A stretch of DNA of 64,000 nucleotides, taken from Clostridia bacterium (GTDB lineage Bacteria; Bacillota; Clostridia; Oscillospirales; Feifaniaceae). Below the pieces are notes generated by a model. The model ran no database searches. It worked only from the letters and a program-made list of their open reading frames with translations, and had not been told where the DNA came from. Below, piece by piece: positions 1 through 9,799 of the stretch. The position numbers were made by a program, and so were the translations under genes. The stretch is taken from the NCBI GenBank assembly GCA_017517965.1, contig JAFWXR010000037.1, forward strand, positions 1 through 64,000. The letters are read 5' to 3'. Each line of letters opens with the position of its first letter. Position 1 is the stretch's first letter.

Positions 1-1
1 T

Positions 2-175
2 AAGTACTATTCAGAAACACTGAGCGCAAACGTAAATAACGAATTCGTTAAGAAGACGGGCGCAAGAAGCTGGATTGTATACAAATCAGAGACACCTGTA
101 GAATTTGACGTAACGTTCGATGCATCAGCATACAATAGTGATGTAATCGTAAGACACATTACAGTTAACTTCTAA
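2..175 (+). CDS. C-terminal end of a secreted protein related to the next gene (5' truncated by window edge)
   Basis: Open reading frame running in from the left edge and ending at TAA 173-175; 57 residues are visible. It contains KKTGARSWIV and ends RHITVNF. The giant protein encoded just downstream has KKTGARSIIV and ends RHFTVTVNF at the corresponding place, so the two genes are tandem paralogs at least over their C-terminal domain. The visible part is a beta-rich tail without an LPXTG motif, SLH repeat or hydrophobic anchor. Function is unknown; a secreted or surface role is inferred only from the paralog. A strong terminator follows 6 nt after the stop. Confidence 0.8.
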   Translation, partial: KYYSETLSANVNNEFVKKTGARSWIVYKSETPVEFDVTFDASAYNSDVIVRHITVNF

Positions 176-180
176 ATTAA

Positions 181-210
181 AAAGAGAGGTCTTCGGACCT
201 CTCTTTTTCT
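181..210 (+). terminator. Rho-independent terminator
   Basis: Perfect 11-bp stem (181-191 with 196-206), TTCG tetraloop and a T-run running out of the stem. It ends the transcript of the truncated first gene. Confidence 0.9.
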
Positions 211-320
211 GTTTTGATAAGCATATTGACGAGGATTGTAAAAAATAGCCGTATTGTGATGAATCTGTAAAAAAATTGAAACAGATATTATGTTGTTTTG
301 TGAAAAATGACAAAAAGATG

Positions 321-349
321 TTGCAAAATTGTGAACACAGTGATATAGT
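321..349 (+). promoter_or_regulatory. Sigma-A-type promoter of the giant surface protein gene
   Basis: TTGCAA at 321-326, 17-bp spacer, TATAGT at 344-349. It lies about 40 nt upstream of the AAGGAGG ribosome-binding site (375-381) and supports the start at 390 rather than an upstream in-frame ATG at 276. Confidence 0.6.
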
Positions 350-389
350 TAAATTGTATGACCCTAACATTTTTAAGGAGGAAAAAACT

Positions 390-3300
390 ATGAGAAAGTC
401 ATCAAAGCTTCTGGCGATACTTCTTGCAATCCTTATGGTTGTATCAGTATTTCCGGTAAGCGTGTTCGCTGCTGATAACATAATCTCGGCAGTTGACACA
501 TCAGAACTTGTTATGACGACAAAGTTCTTGTATTCAGGAACGGACGAGTCAGGTAACGTATGGGCAAGCAATGCTGCAGCCCTTGTTAACGTAACTGCTC
601 CCACGTTCTACACAACAATTCCCGCAACGGTGGACGGTGTGGAAACAGACCTTCCCGTTACTTGGGTATCTGAAAACTATCAGTCAACCGTAGCAGGTAC
701 ATACACCTTTACGGCTGTTGCTGAAGGTTACACATGGGAATGTCCCGTGCCCACAATCACTGTTGAAGTGGTTGAAGGTGCACTTGGTTTAGACGGTATC
801 AGAGGTGGTATCATCACAAACCACACAGCACCCATCAACGTTGTCTACAAAGACTACGGTGTATACGATGCAACGGGCTGCAACCAGATGTTCACACTCG
901 GAGACGCGACAAGACTTGTTTTTGGTGCAGCACTCTCATCAGTTTCAGTCGGTGCGACGAGAACGGATGCTTTTACAGCACCCGAGTATGACACGAATAT
1001 CTATGCATCAGGCAACATCGTTGGTTCAGTTGCAGGCGGCGGCTACGGTGTCAACCTTAAGGGTGACACGAACGTAGTTGTTGAAAACGCAACACTTTCA
1101 GGTTCGAGCACCGGTCAGGTATTCGGCGGCGGTTTCTCAAACAAATCGGGCAAGCATGCAAAGGTTGACGGTAACACAAATGTAACTGTTATCGGTTCAA
1201 CTCTTACCGCAGGTGATGCTGCTATATACGGCGGCGGCTGGGCTTACAACTCAAGCATTGACACAACGGTTACGGGTAACACCAACATAACTGTTATCGA
1301 TTCAACTGTATCCAAGGTATACGGTGGTAGCTACGCATACAAAACAAGTGTAGCACCCGTTAACGGAACGGCAAACATCACGATTGTTGACTCTACGGTT
1401 ACTACTGTCAATGCAGGAAGCCGTGGTTCAAGCACAGCATCAAAGGCTGTAGTTGCCAATGCTAACATTGATATTTCGGGCGATTCGACAGTCACAACAA
1501 TCAACGCAGGTGGTACTAACTACACTACTACAAGCGTTTCAGGCACTACAACGGTAAACATTCACAACATTGCTGACCCTGCAGATATCGGTACGATTTC
1601 AAAGGGTAACGCAGCAAAGCTCGTTGTAAAGCTCGATGATACAAGTAAGTCACTTCTTACAGACGGCAGTATCACACTTGCTGACGTTGATGAGATTTAT
1701 GTCAATAATGAACTCTATGTTGATACAATCGCAGTAGAAACACTTACAGATATTCCCGATGCTATCGTTAGGGGCTCTGCAAGCACACTTCCCACAACTT
1801 TCGGTGAACTTGCAGGCTTCGTATGGTCGGGTGACGATACGACGGCAGGTGATAATGTATTCACACTTACAGCACCCGAAGGATACTTCTTCGACGGCTA
1901 CGTAAAGACGAAGGAATACACAATCACAGTAACTGACGGTACTGTTGCAGTTACAGGTGTAACGCTTAACACGGATGCAGTTGCCGGAGTTAAAGTGAAC
2001 GAAGAATTCACACTTACAGCAACGGTTGCTCCCGACGAAGCAACTGATAAGACTGTTACATGGACAGTTGAAGGCACGTCAGTTGTCCTCAGCGACGTTG
2101 AAGGTGACGAAATCACGGTTAAGGCTGTTGCTGAAGGTCAGGCAACAATCACTGCAACTGCAGGTGAGCAGACGGCTACTTGCGTTGTAGACGTTGAAGC
2201 GCCTTACGTAATAACGGCTGTTGAAACAGACGGTCTTGTATGGGAAACAAAGTTCCCCTATAACTATGAGGGCGAAAATATAACAGAATATTGGTCCAAG
2301 AGAGAGTCATACGTTGAAAACCCCACGTTCTACCCCACACTTAAAGTAACGGTAGACGGTACAGAAACAGATCTTCCTGTAACTTGGGTATCAACTACGG
2401 AATATGACGGCAGAGCTATCGGTGCTACTTATACGTTTAAACCCGAAGCAGTAGACTACGTATGGGAATGCCCTGCTCCGACTGTTACAGTTACGATAGT
2501 TGACGCAGGTTGGACTTCAAGATCTTCATACCAGGGCTTCCTTACAGGTGACGAATCAATCGTTGAATACGTTGTAAGAGGTACAGGTTCTTCATCCAGC
2601 CCCAACCAGATCTATGATGCAACAGGTTGCAATCTGATTCTCAACGGCTCAATAGGTTCAGGTCTTGACGCCTACGGCGGAAAGCAGAACGGTATGAATA
2701 CCACTACTGACGTTCAGCCCACAAAGACGGGTGCTACCGTTCCTTCAACGGAAGATACGAAATTAGTTATTTACGACACTACAATCAAGAGAATGTATGC
2801 AGCAGGTAAGAAAACGCATCATAACGCAGACACGTATGCATACATCATAAATGCAACTGCTACAGGTAATATATATGCGGGCGGTTCCGACAACGGTAAC
2901 ATGGTAGGTAACGGTCACATCTATATCATCGATTCAACAGTTAGCGGAACTATGCATGGCGGCGGTGCAGGTGCTACAGTTACAGGTAATGCATACCTTG
3001 ACGTCACGGGTGATTCACACGTCGCTGCTATTCAGGGCGGCGGTACCGGAGCAACATCAGGTACTACATATGTTAATATTCACGACCTTGCTGAAACAGC
3101 AACGGTAGGTACTATCACAATAGGTAATACAACAAAACTTGTTGTTAACCTTGATGATACGAGTGCAGAGCTTATTGCTAACGTAACAAACTGGACGACA
3201 GATGAAAACATTGAAGTTTACATCAACGGCGTTCGCCAGATTCCTGCGGTTGAAAGCGTAACGCTCGACGCAACAGAACTTGAACTTGCAGTAGGCAGTG

Positions 3301-6300
3301 AAGCAGTTCAGCTTACAGCAACGGTTGCACCCGCTAATGCTGACCAGACGGTTGTATGGACAGTTGAAGGCGATGCCGTAACGGTTGTTGACGGTCTTGT
3401 AACGGCTGTAAAGGCAGGTACGGCAACGGTTACTGCGACAGCAGGCGACTCCTCAGCAACATGCACCGTAACGGTAACAAGTTCACTTACACCCATAACT
3501 GCGGTTAACACAGACGGTCTTGTTTTGGAGACAACGTTCCTCTATTCAGGCAATCTGACAGATTTTGAAGGCGGTTACCGTAAGACTGTCAACGTTACAG
3601 AACCGACCTTCTATCCCACAATTCCCGTACAGGTGGAAGGTGAATGGATAGATCTTGAAGTTGAATGGGTATGCACAACTGAGTACGACAGCACGGCAGT
3701 TGGCACATATTATTTCGTACCCGAATTACCTCCGATTTACGAATGTGCTGATGGCGTTGAAGTGCCCACAATCAAGGTGAATGTTGTAGAAGGTGTAATC
3801 GTTTACAGATATGCATCAAACGGTGCCAGCATCATGGTGAAAGACGAAGAGCCTATTGATTACGTGCTCAACGGCGTTCAACTCTATGACGCAACAGGTT
3901 ACAACTTATTCGGATCAGTTCAGCACTCAACTGCACAGCATTTTGCTGCAGGTCCGATGGCATATTCTTACTATGAGGGTGAAAATGAAACACCCGGTCT
4001 CGATGCAAACGGTGATAAAATAGAAGGATATTCTACAAAACTTACAGTAACAGGTGAAAGAGCAGCCATAACAGCAGGTGGTGGACACCAGACCACTATT
4101 TACGGTGATACAAACTTAGTAATTGACGGTCTGACAACTACCGTGGCTACATATGCCGGCGGTATGGCAAGAAATGCAAGCGGTGTAGCAAGAGTTGAGG
4201 GTGATACACACGTTACGGTTAAAAATTCAACACTTACAACATTATACGGCGGCGGTGTTGCTGCAAATAATGCAAGTCAGGACGTAACTGTTACAGGAAA
4301 TGCATATATTGATGTTTCCGGTGCGGTAACAATTACTACGATATACGGCGGCGGTAATGCTGCTAAGTCAACCAGCACAGCAGATCTTATCGGCGTAGCA
4401 TACGTAAATATCCACGACCTTGCAGAAGGTTCAACAATCGGTGCTATTACAAGAGACGGTACTAATTACGGCGGTTCGGCTTCAAAGCTCGTAGTAAATC
4501 TTGATGATTCAAGTGCAGAACTTCTTGATGTTGTAACAGACTGGAAGACAGATGCAAATATTGAAGTTTACATCAACGGCGTTCGTCAGATTCCCGCAGT
4601 TGAAAGCGTAACGCTTGACGTTACAGAACTTGCATTCACGGAAGGTGACGATGCAGTTCAGCTTACAGCAACGGTTGAACCCGCTAATGCTGACCAGACA
4701 GTTGTTTGGACGGTTGAAGGCGATGCTGTAACGGTTGTTGACGGTCTCGTAACACCCGTAAAGGCAGGTAACGCAACAGTTACTGCAACGGCAGGCGACC
4801 TCTCAGCAACATGCACCGTAACGGTTGCAGCTAAGATCGTTTATGCTGATTACAGCATAGTAACGAATGCTGAGGCTCTCAAGCCCACAGACTTCACATC
4901 ATATACAAACGCTTCAGTTCAGGCTTACAACGAGGCTATCGCAGCACTCACAGTTCCGTCTGAAGGTCTCACAAAGGATCAGGAAAGCGTTTACACAGAT
5001 TACGCGACAGCAGTTGAAACTGCAGTTGGTCTTCTTAAGGTAAAGGCTAACTACACGTCAGTTAATGCACAGGTTGAAGCAGCAGGTCAGGTTGACAGAA
5101 GCCTTTACACTGCAACTTCACTTGCAAAACTTGATGAAGCTCTTGAAAACGTTAACTACGACCTTGACGCAGATCAGCAGGCAACGGTTAACGGCTATGC
5201 AACGGCAATCGAACTTGCAATTGCAGGTCTCGAAATGAAACCCGCAGACTACAGTGCAGTAGAAACAGCTAAGGGCAAGGTTGAAGCACTTGACAGAGCA
5301 CTTTACACAGCAGATTCACTTGCAGCAGTAGATGCAGCAGTAGCAGCAGTAGTTGACGGCCTTGACATTACAAAGCAGGCTGAAGTAGATGCAATGGCAG
5401 ATGCAATTGAAGATGCATTAGGCGCACTTGCAATTAAGGCTGCAGACTACAGTGCAGTAGAAACAGCTAAGGGCAAGGTTGAAGCACTTGACAGAGCACT
5501 TTACACAGCAGATTCACTTGCAGCAGTAGATGCAGCAGTAGCAGCAGTAGTTGACGGCCTTGACATTACAAAGCAGACTGAAGTAGATGCAATGGCAGAT
5601 GCAATTGAAGATGCACTTTCAAATCTCGTTCTCATCGTTTACGTTGCAGAAGTTGACGGCGTTAAGTACGAAACACTCGCAGAAGCATTGGCAGTTGGCG
5701 GAAACGTAACACTTCTCACAGACATTGAACTTACGGAAAGACTTACTATCAATGCAGGACAGGAAATCGTTCTTGACCTTAACGGTTACACAATTTCCGG
5801 CGGTTATACAGAAGCAGCATCATCAGCTGTAATCACAAACAAGGGTAAACTTACAGTTAAGGATTCTTCCGACGCACAGACAGGTAAGATCACAAGTGCG
5901 GCACTTAATCCCGACTTGGCAGCAATCCCCTCATACGCAAACAATACAATTACCAACTCAGGCGAATTCATTCTTGAGAGTGGTACAATCGAATGTATGA
6001 CAGATGCAGGCGCAGCTTATGCTATCGACGTTGCATGGCATACAAACGATGCATCCGTTACTATCAAGGGCGGTAAGGTAACAGCAGTAAGATGTGCAAT
6101 CCGTGTAGTTGCATGGTCAAATGCAAAGGATACACTTAACATCGAAGGCGGTGAAATCACAGGCGGTACACGCGGTATTTGGATTCATCTCCCCGGCTCT
6201 AACGACGCTGTGAAGGATGTTGATGTCAATATTACAGGCGGTACAATCTCAGCAGAGAACGGACTTGCAGTATATTCATACTCATTCGGCGATTCATACA

Positions 6301-9300
6301 GTGGCGTAGACGTTGCTATCTCAGGTGAAGCTGAATTTAACGGTGACGTTGCATTCGGTGGCGGTTCATCTTACAACGGCAGCGGTGCAGAAAAGGTAAC
6401 CGTAACAGGCGGTACGTTCAACGGTGGTATATACACATATAACACAAAAGAACATGCTATCGCTGTAAGTGGCGGTACGTTTACACAGGCTGTTGAAGAA
6501 ACATACTGTGCAGACGGATTCGTTCCTGCAGACAACGGTGACGGCACGTTCGGCGTAGTTGAATTCACTCCCGTTGCAACAGCAAACGGCGTTAAGTACG
6601 AAACACTTGCTGAAGCAGTAGCAGTTGGCGGTGAAGTAGTTCTTCTCACTGACGCGTCAGGCGACGGTATCGTAATCGATAAGGACGTAACAATCGACCT
6701 TGGCGGATTCACGTACACAATCGACGGTGCACTCGTTGGTTCAACAGGAACTAAGACACTTGGTTTCCAGATTCTTAAGGACAACAACGTAACAATTAAG
6801 AACGGTGCTATCGCAGCAGACGTTGCATCAATCGAAGCAAACAACGAAAAGACACTCAAGATGCTTATCCAGAACTACGCAAACCTCACACTTGAGGACG
6901 TAACGCTCGATATGTCAGCAGTTGAAGCAATGCTTTACGTTGTTTCAAACAACTGTGGTGAAACAAATATCACAGGCGCAACAAACATCACAGCACCCGA
7001 AGGTGCAGTAGCGTTTGACGTATACGACTATACGGCAGGCGGTTACACAGTACCCACGGTAAATGTAGATACAACAGGCACAATCACAGGTGCAATCGAA
7101 GTATCCGAAACAGCAACACTTGCAGTTTCAGGCGGTACTTACACGGTAGCACTTGAAAAGGCTTGGTGTGCAGACGGATTCATTCCTGCTGACAATGGCG
7201 ACGGTACATACGGCGTCAAGGTTGGTGAGTACGTTGCAACGGCAAACGGCGTAGGATACGAAACACTCGCAGAAGCAGTAGCAGCAGGCGGTGAAGTAGT
7301 TCTTCTTAAGGACGTAGCAGGCGCAGGCGTTGTAATCAATAATGACGTAACGATTGACTTCGCAGGTTACACATACACATTCACTGAAGGTGTTGGTTCA
7401 ACAGGTACAGAATCCAACGGTTTCCAGATTCTCACAGGAAACACGGTAGTACTTAAGAATGGTACACTTAAAGTTGCAGAAGAAAGCAAGGATAAGTTCT
7501 ACACAATCATTCAGAACTATGCAGACCTTACAGTAGAAGATATGACGCTTGACGGAACAAATCTCGACAAGTGGTCAACAACAGACGGTGACTCATACGT
7601 ACTTTCTGTAAACAGCGGTAACGTATTTGTAACAGGAAATACGAACATCATAGCAAATGATGAAGGCGACAAGGCATTCGCATTTGACTCATGTGAAAAG
7701 GCACCTTACACAACACCTGTAGTAACAGTAAATACAACAGGTACGATTGCAGGTAAGATCGAATCAACAGGCGGCGACATCGCTATTTCAGGCGGTACGT
7801 TCACTGTAGCACTCGATGAAGCATGGTGCACAGACACTTATGCAGGTCTTGCAGATATGAACGGCAACTACATAGTAGGCGTTAAGCCCACAGCAACGGT
7901 TAACAACCTCGGTGCAGTTACAGTACCCGCAGGCAGTTATACTATTTACGGTGGCGGCGATACTAACGTTGATATGCCTTTGAGCTTCGTAATGCAGTTT
8001 ATTGCAGACCAGAGTGCAGCAGAAGGCGCAGCAAGCCCGTATGCAGACTGGTATGCAGACTTCGTAATCACGGTATCAGGTCTTGAAAACGGCTCGTTTG
8101 ATGCAGCAGGATGCTATCTTGCAGGTCACTACGGCAGCTTCGGCTGGTGGAAGATTCCGCTTGACGGCATGACGGTAGAAGACGCAGTAAGATACCCCGT
8201 AATGCTCAGCGTAGCAGGCGGTGCACAGAAGTACGACTACATCTGCTCAGGCGTTGCAGACTTCAAGTGCGCAATGTACCTCACACCCGAAGTAATTGCG
8301 GCAAATCCGAATCTTGAAGTAAATCTTGAACTCTGCGTAATCGACAATTCAAAGGGTCCCGATGAAGCAAAGCTTGCAATTGCTGAAGACAGAGTATACA
8401 AGGCAGCAGAATACACATATGCAGCAGAAGAATTCCTTCTGACAGCAGATTACACAGCAGTAGAAGAAGCAATCGCTAACGTACCTGCAGACCTTACAAT
8501 CTACACGGATACATCATCTGCAGCAGTACAGGCAGCAGTTGACGCAGTAGTATACGGTCTTAAGTCAGATGAGCAGGCAACGGTTGACGCTTATGCGGCA
8601 GCAATCAATGAAGCAGTTGCAAACCTTGTACTTAAGGTAGCAGTTGAACTTTCTGAAGATCTTATCGACTGGACGCTCAGAGGCGATGCAGTTGTTGCAG
8701 GTGGCAGCCTTATCCTTACAGCTGAAACCAAGGGTAGCGGTACTTCATCAATCAAGGCACGTTTCGGCGGTCTGCCTGAAGGCGCAACAATAGCATTTGC
8801 AGACGGCGCTAATACTTCAAAGGTATCACTTGCAGACAATATGCTTACAGTTATCAACCCCGGTTACGGTAAGGTTGAAGTTCCCATGGTTATCACGTCA
8901 GCAGACGGTCTTAAGACAGAATTTATGCTTGTTGGTGACTTCGGTTACGCAGTAAGATACATTTCAACAGGTGCTAAGGTCGGCGGCTGGATCGTTCAGG
9001 AAGGCGAGTCAATCGACGTTAAGTCAGGTTACTCAACAATTTACCTCCTCTTCGACGTAAGAGATATCGATGGTGGCTATATTGAAGTTGAAAGTGTAAC
9101 GAGAAACCTTGTTGGCAGATACACGATAACAGATGCATCAGCAGGTGCAATCAGATTCTACAACCCCGTATTCCAGGGTGGCGTTGCAGTTGTCAACGTG
9201 AAGAATGCTGAAGGCACAGTTGTAGGCAGCTACACGGTTAACGTAAGCTTCGGTACGTACGACACTAACGGTCCTACTGATTCAAACGGTAACCTCATCG

Positions 9301-9620
9301 AACAGTGGGTATTCAAGTATCTTGAACCCGTAGAAAGCATTGCAAGAGCTACGTACGTCGTAGACGGCGATAACATCATAGTTACAGCTAACGATGGCGT
9401 AAAGGATTCTGTACAGATTAACTTCGGCAGATACTTTGCAGAAGCAATGACATTAGGTGAAGTAGACAGCACAATCGTCAAGAAGACGGGTGCAAGAAGC
9501 ATTATCGTGAATAAGTCTGACGAAGCAGTTACATTTGACGTATACCTTGATATGACAATGGAAGATGATAATTGCGACGACATGGCACAGAGACACTTCA
9601 CAGTTACAGTTAACTTCTAA
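390..9620 (+). CDS. Giant secreted mosaic surface protein (Big_2, beta-helix-like and FIVAR-like repeats)
   Basis: 3076 residues from ATG 390, chosen because AAGGAGG lies 8 nt upstream and a Sec signal peptide starts there (cleavage after residue 27, VFA|AD). Visible order: three composite units at about 33-605, 608-1030 and 1038-1480, each an Ig-like block with TDLPVTWVS- or TDLPVTWVC-like motifs, then a Gly-rich beta-helix-like block with repeated YGGG or FGGG turns, then a BIG2-like domain ending in AGxxSATCTVTV-type strands. Four FIVAR-like helical repeats follow at about 1484-1747, three LAEALAVGG-type beta-solenoid blocks at about 1751-2487, a unique domain at about 2497-2650, one more FIVAR-like repeat, and a beta-rich C-terminus of about 325 residues shared with the upstream paralog. 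I see no sortase motif, SLH domain or terminal membrane helix. Likely an extracellular adhesin or matrix protein; the ligand cannot be read from sequence. It is monocistronic between two terminators. Confidence 0.9.
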   Translation: MRKSSKLLAILLAILMVVSVFPVSVFAADNIISAVDTSELVMTTKFLYSGTDESGNVWASNAAALVNVTAPTFYTTIPATVDGVETDLPVTWVSENYQSTVAGTYTFTAVAEGYTWECPVPTITVEVVEGALGLDGIRGGIITNHTAPINVVYKDYGVYDATGCNQMFTLGDATRLVFGAALSSVSVGATRTDAFTAPEYDTNIYASGNIVGSVAGGGYGVNLKGDTNVVVENATLSGSSTGQVFGGGFSNKSGKHAKVDGNTNVTVIGSTLTAGDAAIYGGGWAYNSSIDTTVTGNTNITVIDSTVSKVYGGSYAYKTSVAPVNGTANITIVDSTVTTVNAGSRGSSTASKAVVANANIDISGDSTVTTINAGGTNYTTTSVSGTTTVNIHNIADPADIGTISKGNAAKLVVKLDDTSKSLLTDGSITLADVDEIYVNNELYVDTIAVETLTDIPDAIVRGSASTLPTTFGELAGFVWSGDDTTAGDNVFTLTAPEGYFFDGYVKTKEYTITVTDGTVAVTGVTLNTDAVAGVKVNEEFTLTATVAPDEATDKTVTWTVEGTSVVLSDVEGDEITVKAVAEGQATITATAGEQTATCVVDVEAPYVITAVETDGLVWETKFPYNYEGENITEYWSKRESYVENPTFYPTLKVTVDGTETDLPVTWVSTTEYDGRAIGATYTFKPEAVDYVWECPAPTVTVTIVDAGWTSRSSYQGFLTGDESIVEYVVRGTGSSSSPNQIYDATGCNLILNGSIGSGLDAYGGKQNGMNTTTDVQPTKTGATVPSTEDTKLVIYDTTIKRMYAAGKKTHHNADTYAYIINATATGNIYAGGSDNGNMVGNGHIYIIDSTVSGTMHGGGAGATVTGNAYLDVTGDSHVAAIQGGGTGATSGTTYVNIHDLAETATVGTITIGNTTKLVVNLDDTSAELIANVTNWTTDENIEVYINGVRQIPAVESVTLDATELELAVGSEAVQLTATVAPANADQTVVWTVEGDAVTVVDGLVTAVKAGTATVTATAGDSSATCTVTVTSSLTPITAVNTDGLVLETTFLYSGNLTDFEGGYRKTVNVTEPTFYPTIPVQVEGEWIDLEVEWVCTTEYDSTAVGTYYFVPELPPIYECADGVEVPTIKVNVVEGVIVYRYASNGASIMVKDEEPIDYVLNGVQLYDATGYNLFGSVQHSTAQHFAAGPMAYSYYEGENETPGLDANGDKIEGYSTKLTVTGERAAITAGGGHQTTIYGDTNLVIDGLTTTVATYAGGMARNASGVARVEGDTHVTVKNSTLTTLYGGGVAANNASQDVTVTGNAYIDVSGAVTITTIYGGGNAAKSTSTADLIGVAYVNIHDLAEGSTIGAITRDGTNYGGSASKLVVNLDDSSAELLDVVTDWKTDANIEVYINGVRQIPAVESVTLDVTELAFTEGDDAVQLTATVEPANADQTVVWTVEGDAVTVVDGLVTPVKAGNATVTATAGDLSATCTVTVAAKIVYADYSIVTNAEALKPTDFTSYTNASVQAYNEAIAALTVPSEGLTKDQESVYTDYATAVETAVGLLKVKANYTSVNAQVEAAGQVDRSLYTATSLAKLDEALENVNYDLDADQQATVNGYATAIELAIAGLEMKPADYSAVETAKGKVEALDRALYTADSLAAVDAAVAAVVDGLDITKQAEVDAMADAIEDALGALAIKAADYSAVETAKGKVEALDRALYTADSLAAVDAAVAAVVDGLDITKQTEVDAMADAIEDALSNLVLIVYVAEVDGVKYETLAEALAVGGNVTLLTDIELTERLTINAGQEIVLDLNGYTISGGYTEAASSAVITNKGKLTVKDSSDAQTGKITSAALNPDLAAIPSYANNTITNSGEFILESGTIECMTDAGAAYAIDVAWHTNDASVTIKGGKVTAVRCAIRVVAWSNAKDTLNIEGGEITGGTRGIWIHLPGSNDAVKDVDVNITGGTISAENGLAVYSYSFGDSYSGVDVAISGEAEFNGDVAFGGGSSYNGSGAEKVTVTGGTFNGGIYTYNTKEHAIAVSGGTFTQAVEETYCADGFVPADNGDGTFGVVEFTPVATANGVKYETLAEAVAVGGEVVLLTDASGDGIVIDKDVTIDLGGFTYTIDGALVGSTGTKTLGFQILKDNNVTIKNGAIAADVASIEANNEKTLKMLIQNYANLTLEDVTLDMSAVEAMLYVVSNNCGETNITGATNITAPEGAVAFDVYDYTAGGYTVPTVNVDTTGTITGAIEVSETATLAVSGGTYTVALEKAWCADGFIPADNGDGTYGVKVGEYVATANGVGYETLAEAVAAGGEVVLLKDVAGAGVVINNDVTIDFAGYTYTFTEGVGSTGTESNGFQILTGNTVVLKNGTLKVAEESKDKFYTIIQNYADLTVEDMTLDGTNLDKWSTTDGDSYVLSVNSGNVFVTGNTNIIANDEGDKAFAFDSCEKAPYTTPVVTVNTTGTIAGKIESTGGDIAISGGTFTVALDEAWCTDTYAGLADMNGNYIVGVKPTATVNNLGAVTVPAGSYTIYGGGDTNVDMPLSFVMQFIADQSAAEGAASPYADWYADFVITVSGLENGSFDAAGCYLAGHYGSFGWWKIPLDGMTVEDAVRYPVMLSVAGGAQKYDYICSGVADFKCAMYLTPEVIAANPNLEVNLELCVIDNSKGPDEAKLAIAEDRVYKAAEYTYAAEEFLLTADYTAVEEAIANVPADLTIYTDTSSAAVQAAVDAVVYGLKSDEQATVDAYAAAINEAVANLVLKVAVELSEDLIDWTLRGDAVVAGGSLILTAETKGSGTSSIKARFGGLPEGATIAFADGANTSKVSLADNMLTVINPGYGKVEVPMVITSADGLKTEFMLVGDFGYAVRYISTGAKVGGWIVQEGESIDVKSGYSTIYLLFDVRDIDGGYIEVESVTRNLVGRYTITDASAGAIRFYNPVFQGGVAVVNVKNAEGTVVGSYTVNVSFGTYDTNGPTDSNGNLIEQWVFKYLEPVESIARATYVVDGDNIIVTANDGVKDSVQINFGRYFAEAMTLGEVDSTIVKKTGARSIIVNKSDEAVTFDVYLDMTMEDDNCDDMAQRHFTVTVNF
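5244..5615 (+). repeat. Near-identical tandem 198-bp repeat inside the giant gene
   Basis: Positions 5244-5417 recur at 5442-5615 with one visible difference (CAGGCTGAAG versus CAGACTGAAG, giving Ala or Thr). The period is 198 bp, or 66 residues. The units encode the ADYSAVETAKGKVEALDRAL-type FIVAR-like repeat. Such identity points to recent duplication or gene conversion. Confidence 0.95.
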
Positions 9621-9634
9621 AAGTTAACCAGAAT

Positions 9635-9667
9635 AAAAGAGACACGCAACAGCGTGTCTCTTTTTTA
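9635..9667 (+). terminator. Rho-independent terminator of the giant gene
   Basis: Stem GAGACACGC / GCGTGTCTC extended by A-T pairs, AACA loop, then a run of Ts; begins 15 nt after the stop codon. Confidence 0.93.
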
Positions 9668-9682
9668 TTCACATTATGTTCA

Positions 9683-9711
9683 TTGACAATAAAAAATAAT
9701 TGGTTTAAAAT
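9683..9711 (+). promoter_or_regulatory. Sigma-A promoter of the ABC exporter operon
   Basis: Consensus TTGACA at 9683-9688, 17-bp spacer, TAAAAT at 9706-9711. It leaves a 5' leader of about 80 nt that contains a palindrome. Confidence 0.85.
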
Positions 9712-9738
9712 ATAAAATAGTCTAATAATAAATGTATC

Positions 9739-9760
9739 AGAGTGAGTTACTACTCACTCT
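9739..9760. promoter_or_regulatory. Perfect inverted repeat in the exporter leader, candidate operator
   Basis: AGAGTGAG-TTACTA-CTCACTCT, two 8-bp arms separated by 6 bp, 28 bp downstream of the -10 box. The size resembles TetR- or MarR-type operators, but no regulator gene is adjacent, so the binding protein is unknown. It could alternatively act as an RNA hairpin in the leader. Confidence 0.5.
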
Positions 9761-9799
9761 TATCGCGTTGTACCGTGATTTTGGAAAAGGAGAGAGTTA

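Noticed and set aside
276-389. In-frame extension of the giant surface protein upstream of 390
   Set aside because: It has no ribosome-binding site, would bury the signal peptide 38 residues in, and crosses the promoter at 321-349.
5244-5615. CRISPR-like repetition
   Set aside because: Repeats are long, contiguous and in-frame within a coding region; there is no spacer pattern and no cas gene in the window.
1898-9601. Several antisense frames inside the giant gene (for example 6371-6859 and 9230-9601)
   Set aside because: They are Val/Ser/Thr/Pro-rich mirror images of the repetitive sense codons and lack start signals.
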